Shown: positions 1 to 7,364 of the stretch, one piece after another
How the letters are laid out: each line of letters starts with the position of its first letter
How positions within the stretch are numbered: the first letter of the stretch is position 1
NCBI GenBank assembly: GCA_039025395.1
Contig: JBCCOK010000011.1
Coordinates: 1 to 64,000 of the forward strand
Length of the DNA: 64,000 nucleotides
Direction of reading: 5' to 3'
Origin: Hoeflea_A sp039025395
GTDB lineage: Bacteria > Pseudomonadota > Alphaproteobacteria > Rhizobiales > Rhizobiaceae
Notes under the pieces: model-generated
Database searches by the model: none
What the model was told of the DNA's origin: nothing
The model's input: only the letters and a program-made list of their open reading frames with translations
Position numbers and translations under genes: made by a program

Positions 1-91
1 CCGCATTTCAATACGATAGTCCTTTCAGGGGTGGCGGCAAATGGTTCAATCTAACCCAGATTTGCTCTAAGTCTGCAGAAAAGCACCCGGT

Positions 92-715
92 TCAGTCGGC
101 CCCAGCACCCTTAACCCATTGCGGGCGGATCATCTCGAAAGTCTCGGCCGCGTGGGAGTAATCGCGATATCCGAGCCGCGCGACTGGCGCCGCCCGGTCC
201 ATCCGAATTCGGCCGTCTGCCACGATGTAGGGATCAATGTGGATACCCACGACCTGTCCGATGACCATGATGTACTCGGCTTCGCCGCCCGTCAGAGTTT
301 TCGGCCTGAAGACTTCAACCGCCTTACACTCGATCGCTGCGTAAGCTTCTCCAACAAAGGGCGCCTTGACCAAAACGCCCGGTTTCGCTGTCAGGCCGGC
401 ATACTCGAACTCATTGACCTGTGGCGGGGCGCTGACAGAACTGACATTCATCTTCTCCACCAGATCCAGACTGACCAGGCTGGCGGTAAAGTCTCTCGTA
501 TTCTCGATGTTGGTGACGCTGTCTTTATATCCGTCCGAGGCAAACATAACCATCTTCGGTGTATCGCTGATGGCGTTGAAGAATGAATAAGGCGAAAGGT
601 TGGGTATTCCCTCAACCGAGACCGACCCGATCCATCCAATAGGTCGTGGCGAGACGAGCGCTTTGAACGGATCATGTGCCAGGCCGTGTTTGTTCGTGTC
701 GGTATCGTAAAACAT
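92..715 (-). CDS. Flavin reductase family protein (FMN-binding split barrel)
   Basis: A 207-residue protein of the flavin reductase-like family, which binds FMN in a split beta-barrel and usually reduces flavin with NAD(P)H for a partner oxygenase; some members have other flavin-linked roles. The family signature near the N-terminus is clear: SPRPIGWIGSVS followed by NLSPYSFFNAIS, then the FASDGYKDSVTN stretch. The open frame extends 7 codons further (to 736), but an AAAGGA ribosome site lies 11 bases before the ATG at 715, so I use that start. There is no signal peptide, so it is cytoplasmic. It is followed upstream by a nitroreductase on the same strand, another FMN enzyme, which suggests a redox pair. 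The physiological substrate cannot be told. Confidence 0.85.
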   Translation of the reverse strand: MFYDTDTNKHGLAHDPFKALVSPRPIGWIGSVSVEGIPNLSPYSFFNAISDTPKMVMFASDGYKDSVTNIENTRDFTASLVSLDLVEKMNVSSVSAPPQVNEFEYAGLTAKPGVLVKAPFVGEAYAAIECKAVEVFRPKTLTGGEAEYIMVIGQVVGIHIDPYIVADGRIRMDRAAPVARLGYRDYSHAAETFEMIRPQWVKGAGAD

Positions 716-777
716 GCAGCGCATGGTCCTTTGCATTTCGGCGACGTGACCTTGTCGTTTGTGCGAGAAGACAGTGT

Positions 778-1350
778 TTATTCGTCAACCCATTGGGTCA
801 ATTCGTCGATGTCTGGGCGTGGTCTTTCGCTTGGTGGTATTGTCGGGGTCCCGATATGCAATATGCCGGCAACACGTTCGCCCTCTGCAACACCCAGAAC
901 GTCCAGTGCCTCGCGGTCATAGCTGTACCATTCCGTGAGCCAGTTGGCCGCAAACCCGCATGCATTAGCAGCCATGAACAGGTTGAGGCAGACTGCACCT
1001 GCAGACAGAACCTGCTCCCACTCTGGAATTTTAGCGTGATCCTTCACTGCACTGACCACCACGATGGCGACCGGCGCACGCGTAAGCCGGCTCTGTTCCT
1101 GCAGGCGACGCTCTTCGGACATATCAGGTTCGCGCTGCAGAGCGATTTCTGCAAGGCGGTCGCTCAAGCGCGTGCGTGCATCGCCGGAAAGGATGATGAA
1201 GCGCCACGGGGCGAGCTTGCCGTGATCGGGCACGCGTGTGGCGAGAGAAAGCATATGCCTGATCGTATCGCCATCGGGCGCGGGCTCAGACATCATCTTG
1301 GCTGGGACCGTGCGTCTGGTCTCTAGATATGCTTTTAAAGCTTCATTCAT
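778..1350 (-). CDS. Nitroreductase family protein (YdjA-like)
   Basis: A 190-residue FMN-dependent nitroreductase-fold protein, a little short like the YdjA branch of the family. Supporting stretches are RRTVPAKM at the N-terminus (where the family binds the FMN phosphate), PDHGKLAPWRFI, and GFAANWLTEWYS plus GVAEGERVAGILHIGTP in the C-terminal half. Several in-frame starts exist (1422, 1356, 1350). The ATG at 1350 has an AGGG 8 bases upstream and gives the usual N-terminus. It is transcribed divergently from the exported protein at 1440. Physiological electron acceptors of this branch are not known. Confidence 0.87.
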   Translation of the reverse strand: MNEALKAYLETRRTVPAKMMSEPAPDGDTIRHMLSLATRVPDHGKLAPWRFIILSGDARTRLSDRLAEIALQREPDMSEERRLQEQSRLTRAPVAIVVVSAVKDHAKIPEWEQVLSAGAVCLNLFMAANACGFAANWLTEWYSYDREALDVLGVAEGERVAGILHIGTPTIPPSERPRPDIDELTQWVDE

Positions 1351-1439
1351 CACCATAGCCCTGTATTGTATGGATTCTTGGCCGCTAAAATGCCATTTGC
1401 ATCGGATTGAAACGTGTGACAAGCATAATCGGTAGATCG

Positions 1440-2381
1440 ATGGGTGTCTTCATATCCAAAACAGGCTTTGCCGCCCTATGCATTGTGTTCGCAATTCTGA
1501 CGGGGGCGGTCCATGCGCAGGAGCCGGCCAACGCCGCTGTGCCCTTTAATCTCGAGGGTCTGACCGAGTTCGCGCCCGCAAACGAGCCACTTGATCTGCG
1601 CGCACCGCCGGACACACTACGGACGGTGGAACTGGACGCCCGCCTTGTCGACGGCGGAGCTCCCCTTCAGCATGGGCTTGTTTGGCGTGTTTTTCATCCG
1701 ATACCGAACAATGAAGGCAAATTGCCGATACTGGCAACATCCGAAGGCGGGTCGGCGCTCATTTCAATGGAGCCTGGCGAGTATTTCGTGCATGTTGCAT
1801 TTGGACTGGCTGGCGTTACCCGGAAACTCACAGTGCCCCCGGAGGGACCAGTCGACAATCATAGCTTCGTTCTCAACGCTGGCGGCCTGGTCCTGAATGC
1901 GGTATCCGGAAACGATCTTCGGATCGCACCCTCGAAACTGCGCTTTCATGTCTTTTCGGATGAACGCGATGCCAATGAACAAAGGCAGTTGATCATTGCC
2001 GATGTGAAACCCAATGAAATTGTGCGTCTTAACGACGGCATATATCATGTCGTCTCGGAATATGGCTCCGTCAACGCAGTCATCCGCTCCGACCTTGCCG
2101 TCACAGCTGGCAAGCTGACGGAAGCAACCATCGAACACCGTGCAGCACATATAACGCTCAAGCTCGTCGCAGAAGAAGGCGGTGAAGCAATTGCCGATAC
2201 GGCTTGGTCGATTACCAATTCGGCCGGTGACCTTATCAGCGAGAGCGTCGGTGCGTTTCCCTCTCTGGTTCTGGCAGAAGGTGATTACACGGCGATCGCG
2301 CGGCACAAGGAGCGGGTCTTCCAACGAGATTTCAAGGTGGCTCCGGGTTTCAATTATGATGTCGAGGTCTTGCTTCGCTAG
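1440..2381 (+). CDS. Exported hypothetical protein
   Basis: A 313-residue protein that I do not recognise as a named family. It begins with a classical signal peptide (hydrophobic core FAALCIVFAILTGAVHA, likely cleavage before QEP at about residue 27), so it should be periplasmic. The mature part looks all-beta, with several repeats of the form 'GxY/GEY-hydrophobic-V' (EPGEYFVHVAFGLAGVTRKL, NDGIYHVVSEYG, AEGDYTAIARHKERVF), which suggests two or three Ig-like or carboxypeptidase-regulatory-like sandwiches. A longer TTG start at 1407 is possible, but the ATG at 1440 gives the cleaner signal peptide. The next gene starts 30 bp downstream on the same strand, so the two are probably co-transcribed. 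Confidence 0.75.
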   Translation: MGVFISKTGFAALCIVFAILTGAVHAQEPANAAVPFNLEGLTEFAPANEPLDLRAPPDTLRTVELDARLVDGGAPLQHGLVWRVFHPIPNNEGKLPILATSEGGSALISMEPGEYFVHVAFGLAGVTRKLTVPPEGPVDNHSFVLNAGGLVLNAVSGNDLRIAPSKLRFHVFSDERDANEQRQLIIADVKPNEIVRLNDGIYHVVSEYGSVNAVIRSDLAVTAGKLTEATIEHRAAHITLKLVAEEGGEAIADTAWSITNSAGDLISESVGAFPSLVLAEGDYTAIARHKERVFQRDFKVAPGFNYDVEVLLR

Positions 2382-2411
2382 CCGCCAGGCAATTTGGGCG
2401 GGACCGATGAC

Positions 2412-3137
2412 ATGACTGATGCTCTGCAAGGCGCAATTAAGCTCGTGCATCGGGGCGTATGGGTCAGCCTGTTCTGTTTGGCTTGCGTTGCAGGTGTCCT
2501 TGCGCTTTATGCGGTCGCTGCGGTCATTGGCACCGTTTGGACAGTCGATGGGCGAAATGCCGTCCCGCATAACGGTACGAGGACGGTTTACATTCTTTCC
2601 AACGGCTTTCACAGCGATATTGCGATACCGGTTTCAAACAGCCGCGCACCCGAAGGCCTGCCTGAACTCAGCTCTGACTTGCCGGGCGGGCTTGCGGATG
2701 TCCGGTATCTCATTATCGGTTGGGGATCACAAACCGCCTATACACGACTGCTGGCCCTTTCGGATTTGACGCCGGAGATCATCGTAAAAGCACTGTTGTT
2801 CGACAAATCGGTGGTACGCGTTCTTCCGGTCTTCCGAATACCGCATGGTCGCGGTGTCTACCGTCTTAATCTTGATGACCGCCAATTTGATCGGCTGTTG
2901 GCATTCATAGCAGGTACATTCGCGCGGTCCGCCGAAGGCGACACTCAACTTTTGGATGGCATCAGCCATGGCTTCGGCGACGTCTTCTATCGCGCGCAGC
3001 GGCGCTTCAGCCCCTTTTATGGGTGCAACGCATGGACTGGCCATGCCCTGCGTGAAGCCGGTGTTTCATTCGGCCGTTGGACCCCTTTTGCTCAATCGAT
3101 CGAATGGAATTTGGAGCGTTTGCAGCCAGCGCTCTGA
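2412..3137 (+). CDS. DUF2459 / TIGR02117 family membrane-anchored protein
   Basis: A 241-residue protein of the DUF2459 family (TIGR02117), whose function is unknown. One N-terminal membrane segment (about residues 15-40, WVSLFCLACVAGVLALYAVA) anchors it, and the rest should face the periplasm. Family hallmarks are VYILSNGFHSDIAIP, YLIIGWGSQTAYT and FYGCNAWTGHALREAGV. The invariant His and the Cys/Asn near the C-terminus are present, as in papain- or NlpC-like folds, but a protease role is only inference. The frame opens earlier with TTG at 2394; the ATG at 2412 follows a GGGCGGGA site. It sits 30 bp after the exported protein. Confidence 0.8.
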   Translation: MTDALQGAIKLVHRGVWVSLFCLACVAGVLALYAVAAVIGTVWTVDGRNAVPHNGTRTVYILSNGFHSDIAIPVSNSRAPEGLPELSSDLPGGLADVRYLIIGWGSQTAYTRLLALSDLTPEIIVKALLFDKSVVRVLPVFRIPHGRGVYRLNLDDRQFDRLLAFIAGTFARSAEGDTQLLDGISHGFGDVFYRAQRRFSPFYGCNAWTGHALREAGVSFGRWTPFAQSIEWNLERLQPAL

Positions 3138-3499
3138 CCTAGGTCCAATAAATTTGTCCTGCAGTACGCTAATAAATATCATTAGCCGGCGATTGAAATA
3201 AAACGTGATCGTGAAATTTTTGAATCGTGGCAGCCCATGACCGCCTCGCCATAGTTTGGGCCGAAACATGTTTTTCGCTGGGCGGAAAGTCGGCATTCCT
3301 ACGCGCAGACTTCAACAGGGCGGTGTTTTGAGACCAGGCGTTCGGCCCGGTCGATCCTCACTCAATAACATATTTTCCGGTGTTCAAAACGATGAGTTCC
3401 GGAGGCGAATAACTATTGCCCAGGCTTGAGACTGTTCGCGGCGGATTGTGACCTGTGTTCACTTCTGGCCTTTCCGTGGGATTGGGGGGTAGATGGTCA
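3138..3499. other. Non-coding gap before the SUMF1-like gene
   Basis: A 362-bp stretch with no convincing gene, RNA or terminator hairpin. Only short antisense frames occur in it. The 5' portion (about 3165-3225) is A+T-richer than its surroundings and could hold the promoter of the downstream three-gene locus, but I see no clear -35/-10 pair. A G-run (3485-3489) serves as ribosome site for the next gene. Confidence 0.5.
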
Positions 3500-4777
3500 A
3501 TGTATAAAGTGTATGGACCTCGACAGATAAAAAACGGGGCCAATGGGAACACAAAACCGGGACTACCTCAAAAACGAATACGGCTTGTCCATCCGGCCAG
3601 CCCTGAACAGCCGAATGAGACCCGCGCCGCTCGGCTGAGTTGGACCGACGAGACCGATACAAATCTTGATGTTCCTGACTTTCTCCTTAAGCAGCCGCCG
3701 ACAGTAGAGCCCAGATACAAACGCCGCCACATCGGCATTGGCCTGATTTTTGTAGGCGCGTTTGCTCTTTCCTTTGGCGGTGTGTTCCTGTTTTCCCATT
3801 ATTTCCAGACAGATGCAGCACAGTTGCTTGAAGATTTCAGCATTCAGGCATCGCAACCGGCCGGAACAACAGAAACGGTTTTGGCACAGGCTGATCCTGG
3901 CGACCTGGGACAAGGTCTTGGCCAAACGCAGCAGCCTGATGAGGCAGCTGTTGTCGCGCCGCCAACATCGGATAGTGGCACACCGTCCACCGCAACACCT
4001 TCCGTTGCATCTGAAACGGAACCAGAGGCAGCCAGCACGTCCCCTGCACCCTCGCAAGCATCGGCACCAGCTTCGATTGCAAATGTTGAAGCAACCGGCG
4101 CAACGTCACGCGTCGGGTTGATGCCCAAAATGATCACCATTGAAAAAGGAGAATATGTCATTCCGGCAGCCGTCGCGGGGCAGCGCAGCGGTGAGTATCT
4201 GCCGGTACAGCTTGAGACTTTCCAGATTGCCAGCACCGAGGTCACGAGAGGCCAGTGGCAGGCCTGTGCGGCCGACAGCAAGTGTTCGTTAGAAGGGTTT
4301 CCCGACCGTTACTTTGTTGACAATAAACTCTCCCTGCCGATCACACACATAACCACTGATCAGATGATGGGGTTCATCGAGTGGATCAACACGAAGCGTT
4401 CGCCGGACCAAGCGCCATTCCGGTTGCCCGTCGAAGCAGAGTGGATCGTAGCGGCCCGTGGCGGCAGCAATGAACACATCAGCTTCGCATGGGGAGAAAC
4501 GTTCGATCCCGACATGATCCGGTCTAATGACCGGCTGCTCCCCGTCGATCACAGCGAGCCGGTCAATGGTCTTTTCGGCATGTCGGACAATGCGGCGGAA
4601 CGCGTTGCCGGATGTTGGATTACCGAGATGACCAATGGAACCTGTTTTCGCAATCTCGGTATCGTTCGAGGTCCCGTTCCAGGCAGGATCAACGAGAAGT
4701 CCGTGGATCTGACCCATCGTGCCAGTCGCGCCAAAAACATCGCTTATGAAAACATCGGCTTTCGCTTAGCCCAATAA
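3500..4777 (+). CDS. Membrane-anchored SUMF1/FGE-fold protein, degenerate active site
   Basis: A 425-residue protein. Residues 1-75 are a charged cytoplasmic tail, 77-101 a membrane helix, 115-205 a low-complexity Pro/Ala/Ser/Thr/Gln-rich linker, and about 207-425 a formylglycine-generating-enzyme-sulfatase (SUMF1) domain outside the membrane. The fold is shown by STEVTRGQWQAC, RLPVEAEWIVAARGG, FAWGE and the terminal IGFRLA. Key parts differ from active enzymes: the usual GNVWEW is NAAERV (about 365-370), and the CxxxxC-type catalytic pair of true FGEs is not seen, though four other cysteines (256, 262, 372, 382) could form disulfides. It is therefore more likely a binding or structural domain than an oxidase. 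A GTG start at 3455 is possible; the ATG at 3500 has a strong G-rich ribosome site. The next gene starts 20 bp downstream. Confidence 0.85.
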   Translation: MYKVYGPRQIKNGANGNTKPGLPQKRIRLVHPASPEQPNETRAARLSWTDETDTNLDVPDFLLKQPPTVEPRYKRRHIGIGLIFVGAFALSFGGVFLFSHYFQTDAAQLLEDFSIQASQPAGTTETVLAQADPGDLGQGLGQTQQPDEAAVVAPPTSDSGTPSTATPSVASETEPEAASTSPAPSQASAPASIANVEATGATSRVGLMPKMITIEKGEYVIPAAVAGQRSGEYLPVQLETFQIASTEVTRGQWQACAADSKCSLEGFPDRYFVDNKLSLPITHITTDQMMGFIEWINTKRSPDQAPFRLPVEAEWIVAARGGSNEHISFAWGETFDPDMIRSNDRLLPVDHSEPVNGLFGMSDNAAERVAGCWITEMTNGTCFRNLGIVRGPVPGRINEKSVDLTHRASRAKNIAYENIGFRLAQ

Positions 4778-4797
4778 AACATGTTCAGGAGTTGCCC

Positions 4798-5916
4798 GTG
4801 AAACGTATCTTGCGCCGAGTCTTGTGCCCTTTGGCATCAATTGCGCTTGCAATCCCCGTCGCCCTAAGCATCCAGTCGACCGCTACTGCCCAATCCGTCG
4901 TCTGTAATGCGACCGTCCAGGACTATTTTGTCAGCGCTGGAGACACCTTGTCGAGGATCTCGCGTATCGCGTTCGGCGATTCCCAACAATGGCCGCGTAT
5001 CTTTGAGTATCCCGGAAACGCCGAAGCCATTGGTAGGAACCCTAACCTGCTCGTCATTGGAACGCCGCTTCAAATCCCACCCTGTCCGGGAGCGGTGCAG
5101 AGCATTCCGCAGGAAACCGTGCCGACAAGAACGGCGAGAACCTCGAGAAACAAGATCCCGTTCAAGATTTACGTTGTGACGGGAGACGACTGGCCCCCTT
5201 ACGTCTCAACCGATTGGCCGAACGGCGGCATGGCAACGGTGATCGTCGAAGCCGCCTTCGAAGCGGCGGGAATGAGCGATGATGTGGAAATCCACTATGT
5301 GAACGACTGGAGTGCTCAGCTCGAAACACTCACGAAGACCAATCGCTATCAGCTCACGTTTCCCTGGTACTACCCGAAGATGGACTTCTGGCAGTCATGC
5401 GACCGACTGCCTGAGCCGATGCAGATCCGTTGCGAGTACGACCATTCAAACCCGATTGCCAATGTGACGTTGGCGTTTTTCAGGGAGAGCGGACGCGCCG
5501 ATCTGACATCCGAGACCATAGAAACGATGAACACCAAGCGTCTTTGTCGTCCGAAAGGTTACTCAACGTTTGAATTGGTCGAAAACGGGATCACGGTGGA
5601 CAATCTGCACATCGAGGATTCACCCAAAGACTGCTACCAGCGTTTGCTCGAGGGTGTCGTGGACTATGTGCTGTTGAACCGCTTCACCGGCCTTGCTGTC
5701 GCTGCCGAGATGGGCATTAGCGATCGCGTCAAGATGGCGGATATCTCGATCGCAAGTCCGATTCATATCCTCGCCTACAGAAACAATCCGATGGAAACGG
5801 TTCAGATCCTGGACGACTTCAATGTCGGCCTTGAGACGATCATCGATAACGGCACCTACGGTCAGATCATCTCCTACTTTAATGATGAATTCTCCCGGCG
5901 CCTCGAAAGCCAGTGA
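4798..5916 (+). CDS. LysM domain fused to a family-3 solute-binding protein (first copy)
   Basis: A 372-residue exported protein: signal peptide (cleavage near ATAQ, residue 31), a LysM peptidoglycan-binding domain at about 41-95 (DYFVSAGDTLSRIS, then WPRIFEYPGN, ending in LQIPPCPG), a short linker, and from about 122 a family-3 extracellular solute-binding domain (VVTGDDWPPYVSTDWPNGGMA). LysM should hold the protein on the cell wall, and the binding domain may sense or collect a small ligand. No ABC permease or ATPase is near, so a transporter role is unsupported. Six cysteines in the mature protein are matched in the paralogue, suggesting disulfides. Start: GTG at 4798, 6 bases after AGGAG; a TTG at 4792 would sit on the ribosome site. 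Confidence 0.88.
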   Translation: MKRILRRVLCPLASIALAIPVALSIQSTATAQSVVCNATVQDYFVSAGDTLSRISRIAFGDSQQWPRIFEYPGNAEAIGRNPNLLVIGTPLQIPPCPGAVQSIPQETVPTRTARTSRNKIPFKIYVVTGDDWPPYVSTDWPNGGMATVIVEAAFEAAGMSDDVEIHYVNDWSAQLETLTKTNRYQLTFPWYYPKMDFWQSCDRLPEPMQIRCEYDHSNPIANVTLAFFRESGRADLTSETIETMNTKRLCRPKGYSTFELVENGITVDNLHIEDSPKDCYQRLLEGVVDYVLLNRFTGLAVAAEMGISDRVKMADISIASPIHILAYRNNPMETVQILDDFNVGLETIIDNGTYGQIISYFNDEFSRRLESQ

Positions 5917-6183
5917 TGAGCCGAAACGCGACCAAGCCAAGGCGATAATAACGTTGTTCAGAGGCCGTGCGTCCGTCGTGCCCTGTTTCCGCTTGGACTT
6001 GCAGGCGTCCGGCAAGTCGGAAATGAGGCGCGGCCCTCAAGGCGGGGTGGAGAAGGAGCAGTATTGAAACGCGCACATAAAACCGGAATCGGGAGACATT
6101 TTTGGATCGACGCCAACAAAAAGGCACGCTGCTGCGTTACCGCACCGGTCCATTCAAAAAAAAACCGGAGTTAGGAGTACACC

Positions 6184-7287
6184 GTGAAAACAAGAATTAC
6201 CCGACTGAGCACTCTTTCGGCAGCACTGTTTGCTGCGGTCCAGATCTCCGGCCTATCCGGAACGCCGGCACATGCGGCTCCCGCCGCCTGCGGCGACGCT
6301 GTGCAAGATTACTTCATCGCATCCGGTGACACGCTTTCAAAAATTTCCGCTGTCGTATTCGGGGATACGTCTCTATGGCCTCGTATCTTTGAGTATCCGG
6401 GCAACGTCGAAGCACTTGGACAAAACCCCGACCTGATCTTCGTTGGAACGCGCATTCGTATTCCGCCCTGCCCCGGTGCAGTTCAGTCCCTTCCCGAAAC
6501 CACGGCTTCCATTCCGCAAAACAGTGCCCAGCAGGACACGCTCTATGTCATCACCGGAGACAACTGGCCTCCATACACGTCGACCAACTGGCCGAACAAC
6601 GGCATGGCAACCGCCATCATTCAGGCCGCTTTTGACGCGTCCGATATCGGCACGAATGTGGAGATCGACATCATCGACGACTGGAACGCCCAGGTGCAGA
6701 CGCTGGTCAAGAAGGACCGCTATCATATGACCTTTCCATGGGCGATGCCCGACATGGATTTCTGGCAGACATGCGACCGCCTTCCTGAGCCCATGCAGAT
6801 CCGCTGCGAGTACAGCAAATCCAGCCCGATCGCCAATACGACCCAGGCGTTTTTCGTCGAAGCGGGTCGGGCAGATTTGAACGACACGACACTAGAACAG
6901 GTTAAGCTGAGAAGAATTTGCCGGCCAAAGGGCTATTCCACCTTCGATATGGTCGAGGCAGGATTTTCAATCGAGAATTTGGTTGTCGGCAATTCGCCGC
7001 AGGATTGTTTCCAACGGCTGCTGGAAGGTCAGGCTGACTACGTTGCACTCAATCGGTTTGTCGGCGATGCCGTCGCGCACGAAATGGGTATCAGCGACAA
7101 TGTGAAAATGTCGGATTTCTCCGTGACTGGCACACTTCACATGCTTGCCCATGCGTCCAACGCCGAAACCAACCGCTATCTCGCTGAATTTAACGTCGGT
7201 CTCGACAGAATCATCGAAAACGGCACATACGGCCAAATTATCTCCTACTTTAATGACGAATTTACGAGGCGTCTGGAAAACCAGTAG
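6184..7287 (+). CDS. LysM domain fused to a family-3 solute-binding protein (second copy)
   Basis: A 367-residue tandem paralogue of the preceding gene with the same layout: signal peptide ending near AHA, LysM at about 39-96, and a solute-binding domain from about 120. Long blocks are identical or nearly so (DRLPEPMQIRCEY, CRPKGYSTF, NGTYGQIISYFNDEF), while the linker and the ligand-lobe residues differ (YYPKMDFWQSC against AMPDMDFWQTC). The two copies probably bind different but related ligands. Start: GTG at 6184 preceded by TAGGAG. The 267-bp gap from the first copy leaves room for its own promoter. A strong hairpin follows the gene. Confidence 0.88.
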   Translation: MKTRITRLSTLSAALFAAVQISGLSGTPAHAAPAACGDAVQDYFIASGDTLSKISAVVFGDTSLWPRIFEYPGNVEALGQNPDLIFVGTRIRIPPCPGAVQSLPETTASIPQNSAQQDTLYVITGDNWPPYTSTNWPNNGMATAIIQAAFDASDIGTNVEIDIIDDWNAQVQTLVKKDRYHMTFPWAMPDMDFWQTCDRLPEPMQIRCEYSKSSPIANTTQAFFVEAGRADLNDTTLEQVKLRRICRPKGYSTFDMVEAGFSIENLVVGNSPQDCFQRLLEGQADYVALNRFVGDAVAHEMGISDNVKMSDFSVTGTLHMLAHASNAETNRYLAEFNVGLDRIIENGTYGQIISYFNDEFTRRLENQ

Positions 7288-7314
7288 TACCGAGTAGCAA
7301 GACTGGTTGACGCA

Positions 7315-7340
7315 GAAAGGCGGGCCAAGGCCCGCCTTTC
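7315..7340. terminator. Shared hairpin terminator between the LysM gene and thrS
   Basis: The inverted repeat AAAGGCGGGCC / GGCCCGCCTTT with an AA loop forms an 11-bp stem of very high stability between two convergent genes. Neither strand has a long T-run after it, so it may work as a bidirectional terminator with weak release or as an RNA 3'-end stabiliser. Confidence 0.75.
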
Positions 7341-7364
7341 CGTCGTTTGGGACACAGAGTTTAG

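Noticed and set aside
1764..2612. 282-codon minus-strand frame across the exported-protein and DUF2459 genes
   Set aside because: Antisense to two genes with clear features; composition is not protein-like.
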